Assembly: GCA_020638555.1 (NCBI GenBank)
Contig: JACKII010000002.1
Location: 496,001-560,000, forward strand
Source: Alphaproteobacteria bacterium
GTDB taxonomy: Bacteria; Pseudomonadota; Alphaproteobacteria; Bin95
Direction: 5' to 3'
Length of the DNA stretch: 64,000 bases
Part shown: positions 52,933 through 60,694 of the stretch, in pieces
How the letters are laid out: each line of letters opens with the position of its first letter
Position numbering within the stretch: the stretch's first letter is position 1
Position numbers and translations under genes: made by a program
Notes under the pieces: generated by a model
Databases searched by the model: none
What the model saw: only the letters and a program-made list of their open reading frames with translations
What the model was told of the DNA's origin: nothing

Positions 52933-53724
52933 ATGCTGTTGGCCATTGACGCCGGCAATACCAATACCGTCTTTGCGGTGTACGAGGGCGAGGAGCAACG
53001 CGGCCTGTGGCGCGCCGCCACCGACTCGCACCGCACCGCCGACGAGCACGCGGTCTGGCTGATCCAGTTGATGGGCCTGAAAGGGCTGAAGCCGTCGGAC
53101 ATCGACGCAGCCATCATCTCGACCGTGGTGCCGGCGGCGATGTTCAACCTGACCAATCTCTGCGGCAATTATTTCAACGTCACCGCGCTGGTGGTCGGCG
53201 ATCCGGGCGTCGAACTCGGCATCACCGTGAACGTGCCGAACCCGCGCGAGGTGGGCGCGGACCGGTTGGTCAACGCCGTCGCCGCGCACCAGGCCTATGC
53301 GGGCGCGCTGATCGTCATCGACTTCGGCACCGCCACCACGTTCGACGTGGTCAGCGCCGACGGCGGCTATCAGGGCGGCATCATCGCGCCGGGCGTCAAC
53401 CTGTCGATGGAGGCGCTGCACATGGCGGCGGCGAAACTGCCATTGGTCGCGGTGCGGCGGCCGCAGAAAATCGTCGGCACCGACACGGTCGGGGCCATGC
53501 AGTCCGGCATTTTTTGGGGCTATGTGGGCTTGATTGAGGGGCTCGTCGCCCGAATTAAAGCGGAAGCCGAACTGACGGATGTGAAGGTCGTTGCCACCGG
53601 CGGGCTTTCCACCCACTTCTTCAACGCAACGGATGTGATTGATTTGACCGATAAGGACCTGACCTTGCGCGGCCTGCTGGAAATTCACCGGCTGAACCGC
53701 CCCGGGATGCGGGCGAGCCAGTGA
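52933..53724 (+). CDS. coaX: Type III pantothenate kinase
   Basis: 263 residues of the ASKHA-fold CoaX family, first step of CoA synthesis. Phosphate motif DAGNTNTVFAVY (about 6-17), GADRLVNAVAAH and IDFGTATTFDVV are all visible. The stop overlaps the rnj GTG by 4 bp. Confidence 0.96.
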   Translation: MLLAIDAGNTNTVFAVYEGEEQRGLWRAATDSHRTADEHAVWLIQLMGLKGLKPSDIDAAIISTVVPAAMFNLTNLCGNYFNVTALVVGDPGVELGITVNVPNPREVGADRLVNAVAAHQAYAGALIVIDFGTATTFDVVSADGGYQGGIIAPGVNLSMEALHMAAAKLPLVAVRRPQKIVGTDTVGAMQSGIFWGYVGLIEGLVARIKAEAELTDVKVVATGGLSTHFFNATDVIDLTDKDLTLRGLLEIHRLNRPGMRASQ

Positions 53725-55454
53725 GCGCAAGGAAGCCCGTGAAAAAATCGAAGAGCATGGCTCCATCGAAAGACAATGTCCTGGCCAAACTGCCGGTTCC
53801 CGGCAAGGACGAGGTGCTGTTCTGCGCCCTGGGCGGCATCGGCGAGATCGGCATGAATGCCGCGCTCTATGGCCATGACGGCCAGTGGATCATGGTCGAT
53901 TGCGGCATCACCTTTGCCGACGACCAGAATCCCGGCGTCGACGTGATCGTGCCGGATATCCGCCCCGCCCGCGCCCTGGGCGACCGGCTCCAGGCCATCG
54001 TCATCACCCACGCGCACGAGGATCATGTCGGCGCGGTCCCCTATGTCGGCCCCGGGCTCGACGTACCGGTCTATGCGACGCCCTTCACCGCGATGTTCCT
54101 GAAGCGGAAGTTGCAGGAAGACGGCGACGGCGACGTTGCGGTGCGCACGGTCGACAAGGGCGGCTCGTTCCAGGTGGGGGTGTTCAAACTCAGCTATCTG
54201 CCGGTGGCCCATTCCATCCCGGAGGCGCAGTCGGTCGCGATCGAGACCGGCATCGGCACCATCCTGCACACCGGCGACTGGAAGACCGACCCGACCCCGG
54301 TGGTCGGCAAAGGGTTCCAGCCGAAGCGGTTCGAGAAGCTGGGCGAGGCGGGCGTGCTCGCCATGTTCTGCGACTCGACCAATGCCCTGGTCGAGGGCCG
54401 CACCGGCAGCGAGGCGGAACTGGCTCCCGGCATCGCCCAGCAGATCGCCGAGGCGCCGGGACGGATCATCTTCACCAGCTTCGCCAGCAATGTGGCGCGC
54501 ATGGTCACCATCTGCCGCGCGGCGGCGGAGCAGGGACGGCATGTCGGCCTCGCCGGCCGGTCGCTGCGGCGCATGCACGACATTGCCAAGGCGACCGGCT
54601 ACTGGCCGGACGACCTGCCGGCGCTGGTGGACGAGGCCGACCTGGGCTATCTGCCGCCGGAGACGACCGTGATCCTCTGCACCGGCAGCCAGGGCGAGGC
54701 CAACGCGGCGCTGGCGCGCATGGCCGGCGGCGCCCATCAGCACATCACGCTCGGCAAGGGCGATACCGTCGTCTATTCCTCGCGCGACATTCCCGGCAAT
54801 GAGCGCGCCATCGGCCGCGTGCGCAACCGTCTGCTGGCGCTCGGCGTCCGGGTGGTGACGGAGCGGCAGGCGCATATCCATGTCTCCGGCCACCCCGCGC
54901 GCGACGAACTGCGCGACATGTATGGCTGGGTGAAGCCGAGTCTGGTCGTGCCCTGCCATGGCGAGACCGCGCACCTGCTCGCCAACGCCGAACTGGCCAC
55001 GGCCTGCGGCGTGCCCGCCGTGGCGCAGGCGCCGGACGGCATCGTGCTGCGCATCAAGAAGGACCACGCCACCGAGCTGGGCCGGTTGCAGACCGGGCGG
55101 CAGGCCGTCGACGGCTCGCGCACGGTCGCCATCGGCGGCGACACCCTGCGCGACCGGCGCAAGGTGATGGAAAACGGTGCCGTGCTCATCAGCGCCGCGC
55201 TCGACCGCGACGGCGATCTGGTGGCCGACCTGGAAATCTCCACCCACGGCCTGACCGACGGCGACGACGAGGAATTGCTCGACGACATTGCCGACGTGGT
55301 CGAGGAAACGCTGGAGGAAACCGGCAACCGCGATGTGGATGCCCGGGCCGACAAGGTGCGCACGGCGGTGCGCCGCTTTCTGCGCCACCGTTTCAACAAG
55401 CGCCCGGTCGTGACCGTTCACCTGTTGCGGGTCGACGCCACCGTCGTGGCCTGA
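53721..55454 (+). CDS. rnj: Ribonuclease J
   Basis: A GTG start coupled to coaX gives 577 residues. The metallo-beta-lactamase motif THAHEDHVGAVPY (about 94-106) supplies the zinc ligands, VDCGITFADD and HTGDWKTDP belong to the same core, and the beta-CASP domain lies at about 210-370 (FTSFASNVARM; SGHPARDEL follows). It cleaves and trims RNA 5'-to-3'. The shorter C-terminal domain is retained. Confidence 0.95.
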   Translation: MSARKPVKKSKSMAPSKDNVLAKLPVPGKDEVLFCALGGIGEIGMNAALYGHDGQWIMVDCGITFADDQNPGVDVIVPDIRPARALGDRLQAIVITHAHEDHVGAVPYVGPGLDVPVYATPFTAMFLKRKLQEDGDGDVAVRTVDKGGSFQVGVFKLSYLPVAHSIPEAQSVAIETGIGTILHTGDWKTDPTPVVGKGFQPKRFEKLGEAGVLAMFCDSTNALVEGRTGSEAELAPGIAQQIAEAPGRIIFTSFASNVARMVTICRAAAEQGRHVGLAGRSLRRMHDIAKATGYWPDDLPALVDEADLGYLPPETTVILCTGSQGEANAALARMAGGAHQHITLGKGDTVVYSSRDIPGNERAIGRVRNRLLALGVRVVTERQAHIHVSGHPARDELRDMYGWVKPSLVVPCHGETAHLLANAELATACGVPAVAQAPDGIVLRIKKDHATELGRLQTGRQAVDGSRTVAIGGDTLRDRRKVMENGAVLISAALDRDGDLVADLEISTHGLTDGDDEELLDDIADVVEETLEETGNRDVDARADKVRTAVRRFLRHRFNKRPVVTVHLLRVDATVVA

Positions 55455-55490
55455 CCCGCCGTTTTCGTTTGTCCCGAAGGAGCCCGCCTC

Positions 55491-55895
55491 ATGCTTGGCC
55501 GTCTCAACCATGTTGCCATCGTCGTTCCCGATCTGGCCGCCGCGGCCGAGACCTACCGCGCCACCCTGGGCGCCACGGTGTCGGCGCCGGAAACCCTGCC
55601 GGAGCACGGCGTCACCGTCGTGTTCGTGGAACTGCCGAACACCAAGATCGAACTGCTGGAGCCCTATGGCGAGGGCTCGCCCGTTGCCGGCTTCCTGCAG
55701 AAGTCGCCGTCCGGCGGCATGCATCATGTCTGTTACGAGGTGGACGACATCATCGCCGCCCGCGACAAGCTGAAAGGCGAGGGCGCGCGGGTGCTGGGTG
55801 ACGGCGAGCCGAAAATCGGCGCGCACGGCAAGCCGGTGCTGTTCCTGCACCCGAAGGATTTCTGCGGCACGCTGGTCGAACTCGAACAGGCCTGA
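55491..55895 (+). CDS. mce: Methylmalonyl-CoA epimerase
   Basis: 134 residues, vicinal oxygen chelate fold, converting (S)- to (R)-methylmalonyl-CoA in propionyl-CoA use. Metal ligands are expected at His7-8 region (RLNHVAIVV), the Gly-rich SGGMHHVCYEV and the Glu in GTLVELEQA. It follows rnj by 36 bp, as in many alphaproteobacteria. Confidence 0.94.
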   Translation: MLGRLNHVAIVVPDLAAAAETYRATLGATVSAPETLPEHGVTVVFVELPNTKIELLEPYGEGSPVAGFLQKSPSGGMHHVCYEVDDIIAARDKLKGEGARVLGDGEPKIGAHGKPVLFLHPKDFCGTLVELEQA

Positions 55896-55899
55896 ACCC

Positions 55900-56175
55900 A
55901 TGAATATCGTCACGGGAATCGCGGCCTTTATCATCATCTGGTGGGTGGTGCTGTTCGCGGTCCTGCCGTTCGGCGTGCAGCAGAACAAATCCCCGGCTCT
56001 GGGTGAGGATCACGGCGCGCCGGTGCGCCACCGCATGTGGATCAAGGCGGGGGTGACGACGGTGATCGCGGCCGTGCTCTGGGGCGGGCTGTATCTCGCC
56101 CAGGAATGGAACGTGTTTTCGTTCCGGGATATCTCCGGCGGCTACACGTCGATGGACAAACCGGCGGCAAAATAA
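55900..56175 (+). CDS. DUF1467 small membrane protein
   Basis: A 91-residue two-helix protein from ATG 55900. The first helix (VTGIAAFIIIWWVVLFAVLPFG) is followed by the polar loop GVQQNKSPALGEDHGAPVRHRMWIK (signature QQN...GAPV) and a second helix about 47-65. This DUF1467 family follows mce in many alphaproteobacteria; function unknown. Last gene of the run that began with nuoA; a terminator follows. Confidence 0.87.
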   Translation: MNIVTGIAAFIIIWWVVLFAVLPFGVQQNKSPALGEDHGAPVRHRMWIKAGVTTVIAAVLWGGLYLAQEWNVFSFRDISGGYTSMDKPAAK

Positions 56176-56183
56176 CCCCAAAC

Positions 56184-56223
56184 GCGAAAAAGCAAGCCCG
56201 GCATGCCGGCCTTGCTTTTCGCT
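56184..56223 (+). terminator. Terminator after the nuo-to-DUF1467 run
   Basis: A long near-perfect hairpin: gcgaaaa(a)gcaag...ccgg with atgc at its centre and the return arm ccgg..cttgcttttcgc. The A-run and T-run flank the stem, so it may work in both directions. It lies 8 bp after the DUF1467 stop. Confidence 0.85.
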
Positions 56224-56341
56224 CCCGACCGCCTGCGTACAGGCGCCGGAAATGGGCGAATTGCTTCCTCCCTGGACTTGAGCCGCACGCTTTTAGAGCA
56301 TGTGATGCAAAAGTGCTCGTCCAGATGCGAGGTCGACACTA

Positions 56342-56398
56342 AGGGCCGAGTGACGTAAGGTCACTGCCCTTTCCACGATGCGGAAGTGTCGCATGTGG
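56342..56398 (+). other. Tandem hairpins in leader of the VOC gene
   Basis: First stem: agggc (56342-56346) with gccct (56366-56370), continued by agtgac (56349-56354) with gtcact (56360-56365), loop gtaag. Second stem: ccac-atgcg (56373-56382, one bulged g) with cgcatgtgg (56390-56398). They lie 60-115 bp before the ATG at 56458. A partial phrase upstream (tttagagcatgtgatgcaaaagtg, 56292-56315 in part) recalls a repeat common in alphaproteobacterial genomes. This may be decayed repeat material or a structured leader. Confidence 0.5.
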
Positions 56399-56457
56399 TT
56401 TCTGCGTACCGCCTCGATATTGGGCAGGAACCGCAGCCGACGACAGGGAGGAATCCG

Positions 56458-56943
56458 ATGACCGAGACCGCCACTGCCATTGACCACGACGCCCGGCGGG
56501 CCGGGCTGGTCGCGAAATACCGCCCCACCAACCAGCCGGCGGGCGCGGCCCGGGTCGGCACGGGCGGCGTCGATCACCTGGCACTGATATGCTCCGACGT
56601 CGGGCAGACGATCGAGTTCTACACCCAGGTTCTGGGCATGACCCTGAACAAGATCGTTCCGAACCGCGACGAGCCCAGCTCGACCCACATTTTCCTCGAC
56701 ATGGGCGGCGGCAATTTCCTCGCCTTTTTCGATTTCCCGAAAAAGGGGCCGGCCAAGACCCAGCGCGGCGTCGGCAGCATGCATCACCTGGCGTTGAAGG
56801 CGACGCCCGCACAATATGCGCACGCGGTCAAAACCGTGCGCGCGCGGGGTATCGAGCACGATATCCACGGCAGCGAGACCAAGGGCGCCCTCTATTTCCG
56901 CGACCCGGACGGCATCCTGCTGGAAGTCACCACCGGCTACTGA
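56458..56943 (+). CDS. VOC-family (glyoxalase/dioxygenase-like) protein
   Basis: The ATG at 56458 follows gggagga and gives 161 residues. One vicinal oxygen chelate domain spans about 35-160: GVDHLALICSDVGQTIEFY with a metal-ligand His, GSMHHLALKATPAQ with a second, and the C-terminal YFRDPDGILLEVTTGY with the Glu ligand. This pattern suits a metal-dependent lyase or dioxygenase; the substrate is unknown. The first 30 residues form a polar N-terminal extension. It lies between the nuo run and the injection system locus, apparently transcribed on its own. Confidence 0.88.
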   Translation: MTETATAIDHDARRAGLVAKYRPTNQPAGAARVGTGGVDHLALICSDVGQTIEFYTQVLGMTLNKIVPNRDEPSSTHIFLDMGGGNFLAFFDFPKKGPAKTQRGVGSMHHLALKATPAQYAHAVKTVRARGIEHDIHGSETKGALYFRDPDGILLEVTTGY

Positions 56944-57404
56944 CCGGCTCCGACCCCGAGGAGGGCGAGGGGGAGAGGGGGCGAGGATATGAGCGGTGTG
57001 CCGGCCGGGCCGGTGCGCCGGTTCCGCTTGGCCTGGTCCCATGCCGGGTAGCATTTGCGCGGGCTTGTGAAGAGGTCGCAACCTTTGCGCCCGCATCGTG
57101 GCGTACGCGGGTGATCCAGGTCACAGCGCTCCGACCATCATTTCGCCAGATTTTCGGTGGTCCAATGGGCCGTGCTGCACCTTCTCCCCGCGTGGTGGAG
57201 AATGTGTTATGTGAGGTGCGTATTAAATTAAGATTTGATTTGTTCGAAACGGAGTGAAGTATTTCATACATTAACCAGCGATATCATTGACAAGTATCGG
57301 ATTTCGGCAAACAATCCCCTCACGACGATTGTGATCGCGGGCCCAGAGGCCTGGCCAGCGCAGGCGGTGGACCCTTCCGTAACCTTTGTTCAGAGGGATG
57401 GAAC
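56944..57404. other. 461-bp gap before the injection system locus
   Basis: No gene is seen. The first 250 bases are of ordinary GC content. From about 57205 to 57315 composition drops sharply to AT-rich (for example attaaattaagatttgat at 57222-57239), unlike anywhere else in the window. A small ttctcc/ggagaa hairpin lies near 57181-57201. The AT-rich part holds the candidate promoter for the sheath gene and marks a boundary between housekeeping DNA and the injection system locus. Confidence 0.7.
57287..57315 (+). promoter_or_regulatory. Candidate promoter of the injection system operon
   Basis: A perfect TTGACA (57287-57292), 17-bp spacer and AACAAT (57310-57315) lie in the AT-rich leader, about 90 bp before the sheath ATG, leaving an 80-base untranslated leader with a gaggga ribosome site at 57393-57398. 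The best -35 match I saw in the window. Confidence 0.6.
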
Positions 57405-59387
57405 ATGCCGGTTCAAGTCAGTTATCCTGGGGTCTACGTTCAGGAAATTCCCAGCGGTTCCCGCGCCATCGTCGGAGTGCCGACGTCCATCGCCGCCTTT
57501 GTCGGCTACACGGCCCGCGGCCACGACAACCTCGCCACCCGCATCTTCAATTTCGGCGATTTCGAGCGGAAGTTCGGCGGCATCGCCCGCGACAGCCTGG
57601 TGTCGCACCAGGTCAAGCACTTCTTCGACAATGGCGGCGGCCAGGCCTATATCGTGCGCACGCCGAAGCCGGATTCCGTGCCGGCCGCCATCAATCTGCT
57701 GGACGGGACCGCCGGCGGCGACGACGTCTCGTTCACGCTGACCGCGCGCAGCCGCGGCGCCTGGGCCAATTCGGTGGTGGCCGCGGTCGATTACAACGGC
57801 GCCGCCGACGCCAATTCCTTCAACCTGCATCTGACCGACCTCGCCACCGGCGAAAGCGAGAGTTTCCTCAACCTGTCGGTCAGCGCCGCCTCGCCGAATT
57901 ACGTGCCGGTGGTGGTGAACGATCCCGCCAGCGGTTCGAACATGGTGAACGCCACGGTGCCGGCCACGAATGCCGGCGGCCGGCCGATCCAGACCGGCCT
58001 GGTCGGCGGCGATTTCACCCTGACGGGCGGCCAGATCACCACGATTTCGAACGCCGCCAATCTCGACATCGCGGTCACCGCCTCGCGGCCGGCGGGGCAG
58101 ATCGCGGCGGTCAATGTCCGCCTGATCCAGCAGAACGAGGCCGTGCCGACCAGTGTCGTCAGCCTCGCCCGCCTGGTCGAGCGGCGCATTTCGAACGCGC
58201 TGAACGCGGTGCTGCCGGGGGCAGGGGTGACGGTGACGCCCAGCGCCAGCGGCCTCGGCCTGCGCATCGTCGCCGACTTCGACTTCACCCTGATCCCGTC
58301 CGGCATCGACACGCTGCTGACGCTGGCGGACGTGACGCCGGGGGCGCTCGCCGCCTTCCACCTCGGCGCGCCGTCGGCCAATGTCGCCCACTATCGCCTG
58401 GGCGCCGGCGCGACCGAGGCGGCGCAGGCGGGCGCGGTGCTGGGTGTCGACGGCGTGCAATTGCCGCTGAACGCCGACCTGATCGGCTCGGAGGCGGCGT
58501 TTACCGGCATTTACGCGCTCGACCGCGCCGACGTGTTCAACATTCTCTGCATTCCCGATGCGACCCGGCCGCTGGTGGCCGACCCGAACCGGCTCGACAC
58601 CAACCTGGACCCGAACGCGGTCTATGCCGCGGCCGCGACCTATTGCGAGCGCCGCCGTGCCTTCCTCCTGATCGACCCGCCGCCGGAAATCGGCGACCTG
58701 GAGGATGCGGTGGAGTGGATCAGCGGCGGCCTCACCGTCGGCGGCACCAACGCCGCCACCTACTGGCCTCGCGTGCGCCTGCCGGACCCTTCGAACGCCT
58801 TCAAGCCGCGCGCCTTCGGCCCCGCCGGCGTGATCGCCGGCCTTTATGCCCGCACCGACAGCGCCCGCGGCCTCTGGAAAGCGCCCGCCGGTACGGAGTC
58901 GCGCCTGCGCGGCGTGCAGGAGCCGCTCTACAAGCTCACCGATGCCGAGAACGGCGTGCTGAACCCGCTGGGCCTCAATTGCATTCGCAGCTTCCCGGTC
59001 TACGGCATCGTCTCCTGGGGCGCGCGCACCCGGGTCGGCGCGGATGCGCAGGCCAGCGAGTGGAAATATGTGCCGGTGCGCCGGCTCGCCCTCTATATCG
59101 AGGAAAGCCTGCGCCGCGGCATCCAGTGGGCGGTGTTCGAGCCGAACGACGAGCCGCTCTGGGCCCAACTCCGCGTTTCGGTCGGCGACTTCATGCACGA
59201 TCTGTTCACCCAGGGGGCGTTCCAGGGCTCGTCGGCGCGCGACGCGTATTTCGTGCGCTGCGACAGTTCCACCACGACCCAGTTCGATATCGACCGCGGC
59301 ATCGTCAACGTCGTGGTCGGGTTCGCGCCGCTGAAGCCGGCGGAGTTCGTCGTCATCTCGATCCAGCAGATCGTGAACCAGCAGTAA
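57405..59387 (+). CDS. Contractile tail sheath protein
   Basis: A 660-residue sheath subunit. The N-terminus SYPGVYVQEIPSGSRAIVGVPTSIAAFVGY is the standard phage/Afp sheath opening. The conserved C-terminal domain spans about 500-655: VSWGARTRV around residue 538, WKYVPVRRLALYIEESL, a VFEPNDEPLWAQLR segment and FAPLKPAEFVVISIQQ. Between about 110 and 360 lies a beta-rich insertion with many Ala/Gly/Val/Thr. This makes it longer than simple sheaths of 350-480 residues and would project on the outer surface. Sheaths contract to drive the inner tube through a membrane. First gene of the locus; the tube gene follows after 19 bp. Confidence 0.93.
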   Translation: MPVQVSYPGVYVQEIPSGSRAIVGVPTSIAAFVGYTARGHDNLATRIFNFGDFERKFGGIARDSLVSHQVKHFFDNGGGQAYIVRTPKPDSVPAAINLLDGTAGGDDVSFTLTARSRGAWANSVVAAVDYNGAADANSFNLHLTDLATGESESFLNLSVSAASPNYVPVVVNDPASGSNMVNATVPATNAGGRPIQTGLVGGDFTLTGGQITTISNAANLDIAVTASRPAGQIAAVNVRLIQQNEAVPTSVVSLARLVERRISNALNAVLPGAGVTVTPSASGLGLRIVADFDFTLIPSGIDTLLTLADVTPGALAAFHLGAPSANVAHYRLGAGATEAAQAGAVLGVDGVQLPLNADLIGSEAAFTGIYALDRADVFNILCIPDATRPLVADPNRLDTNLDPNAVYAAAATYCERRRAFLLIDPPPEIGDLEDAVEWISGGLTVGGTNAATYWPRVRLPDPSNAFKPRAFGPAGVIAGLYARTDSARGLWKAPAGTESRLRGVQEPLYKLTDAENGVLNPLGLNCIRSFPVYGIVSWGARTRVGADAQASEWKYVPVRRLALYIEESLRRGIQWAVFEPNDEPLWAQLRVSVGDFMHDLFTQGAFQGSSARDAYFVRCDSSTTTQFDIDRGIVNVVVGFAPLKPAEFVVISIQQIVNQQ

Positions 59388-59406
59388 GACCCGAGCGGAG
59401 GCAATC

Positions 59407-59928
59407 ATGGCCCAATTCAGCGTCAACGCGAACCGGTTCGACCCCTACAAGAACTTCAAGTTCCGCGTGAAATGGGACGGCCGCTATGTCGCCGGCGTCA
59501 GCAAGGTCAGCGCGCTCAAACGCACGACCGAGGTGGTGAAGCACCGCGAAGGCGGCGACCCGTCCACCAGCCGCAAATCCCCCGGCCGCACCGAGTACGA
59601 GGCGATCACGCTCGAACGCGGCGTCACCCACGACCCGGAATTCGAGGTCTGGGCCAACAAGGTCTGGAATTTCGGCTCGGTCGGCGAGGAGGTCTCGCTG
59701 AAGGACTTCCGCAAGCCGATCATCCTGGAGGTCTACAACGAGGCCGGCCAGAAGGCGATCGCCTACAAGATCTTCCGTTGCTGGGTGTCGGAATTCCAGG
59801 CGCTGCCCGACCTGGACGCCAACGCCAACGCCGTCGCCATCCAGATGCTGAAGCTGGAGAACGAGGGCTGGGAACGCGACTACGACGTGACCGAGCCGGA
59901 AGAGCCATCCTTCGTGGAGCCCGCCTGA
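59407..59928 (+). CDS. Tail tube protein (T4 gp19-like)
   Basis: 173 residues. The sequence NRFDPYKNFKFRVKWDGRYVAGVSKVSALKRTTEVVKHREGGDP (seen in pieces NRFDPYKNFKFRVKW and EVVKHREGGDP) followed by LERGVTHDPEFEVWANKVWN is the hallmark of tail tube proteins of contractile injection systems. Hexamers stack into the rigid tube inside the sheath that carries or delivers cargo. The acidic/Pro tail DVTEPEEPSFVEPA is short. Start ATG has gagcggaggc upstream. Such loci often have a second tube-like gene; only this one is within the window. Confidence 0.93.
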   Translation: MAQFSVNANRFDPYKNFKFRVKWDGRYVAGVSKVSALKRTTEVVKHREGGDPSTSRKSPGRTEYEAITLERGVTHDPEFEVWANKVWNFGSVGEEVSLKDFRKPIILEVYNEAGQKAIAYKIFRCWVSEFQALPDLDANANAVAIQMLKLENEGWERDYDVTEPEEPSFVEPA

Positions 59929-59953
59929 TCCCGGCCCGAAAGGGGAGTCCGCT

Positions 59954-60694
59954 ATGCTCGAGCCAGGCTCAGGCGCGGCGGTTCTTCGGATCTGGGAAGC
60001 CGCCGCCGCCGCACCGCCGCACCGCCGGGGCTCGGTTCTGGTCGCGCAGGCGACCGGCCAGCCGCTGGCGGCGGTCGAGGCCGGCCCCGTCGGCCGGCGC
60101 GACCGGCACCTGTTGCAGGTGCGCCGCGCCCTGATCGGCGAGGCGGTGGAGGCGCGGGACGCCTGTCCGCACTGCGCCGCCCGGGTCGAAGCCAGCTTCG
60201 CCGTGACCGATGTGCTGGGGGCCGATCCGTTGGACGTGGCGCCCGATCCGCCGACCGTCGAACTCCGCCATGGCGATCTGTGCCTGACGGTGCGGGCGCC
60301 GTCCGCCGGCGATCTTGCCGCGCTGGCCGATGCCGGCGGCGAGCCGGAGGCAGTGCGCGCGGCCCTGTTCGCGCTCTGCGTCGCCCGGTGCGAAACCGCC
60401 GACGGCGCGCCCGCAGTGCCGCCGCCGGAGGCCGCGGCCGCCGTCGCCGCCGCGGTGGAGTCGCTCGACCCGCTTGCCGCCATCGTCTTCGCGCTGACCT
60501 GTCCCGAATGCGGCACGGCCTTCGAGACGCCGTTCGATCCGCCGGCCTTTGTCTGGCAGGAACTCGCCGCCGTCGCCAGCCGCCTGCTGTGGGAGGTGGA
60601 CCAGCTCGCCCGCGCCTATGGCTGGCCGGAGGCGGACATTCTGGCGCTCTCGCCGCTGCGCCGCCGGGCCTATCTGGAGATCGCCGCCGGATGA
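59954..60694 (+). CDS. Double-CxxC baseplate-like protein (T4 gp26-type)
   Basis: 246 residues with two zinc-ribbon-like pairs: CPHC at 71-74 and CPEC at 183-186. The C-terminal part, LLWEVDQLARAYGWPEADILALSPLRRRAYLEI, has the helix-then-W-then-RRR-Y ending of the T4 baseplate gp26/gp51-like family found in contractile injection loci (quoted in pieces: VDQLARAYGWPEADILAL, LRRRAYLEI). It may be a hub chaperone or baseplate part. The middle (about 90-180) is Ala/Pro-rich. Its stop overlaps the next ATG by 4 bp. An agggg-agt site precedes the ATG at 59954. Confidence 0.75.
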   Translation: MLEPGSGAAVLRIWEAAAAAPPHRRGSVLVAQATGQPLAAVEAGPVGRRDRHLLQVRRALIGEAVEARDACPHCAARVEASFAVTDVLGADPLDVAPDPPTVELRHGDLCLTVRAPSAGDLAALADAGGEPEAVRAALFALCVARCETADGAPAVPPPEAAAAVAAAVESLDPLAAIVFALTCPECGTAFETPFDPPAFVWQELAAVASRLLWEVDQLARAYGWPEADILALSPLRRRAYLEIAAG

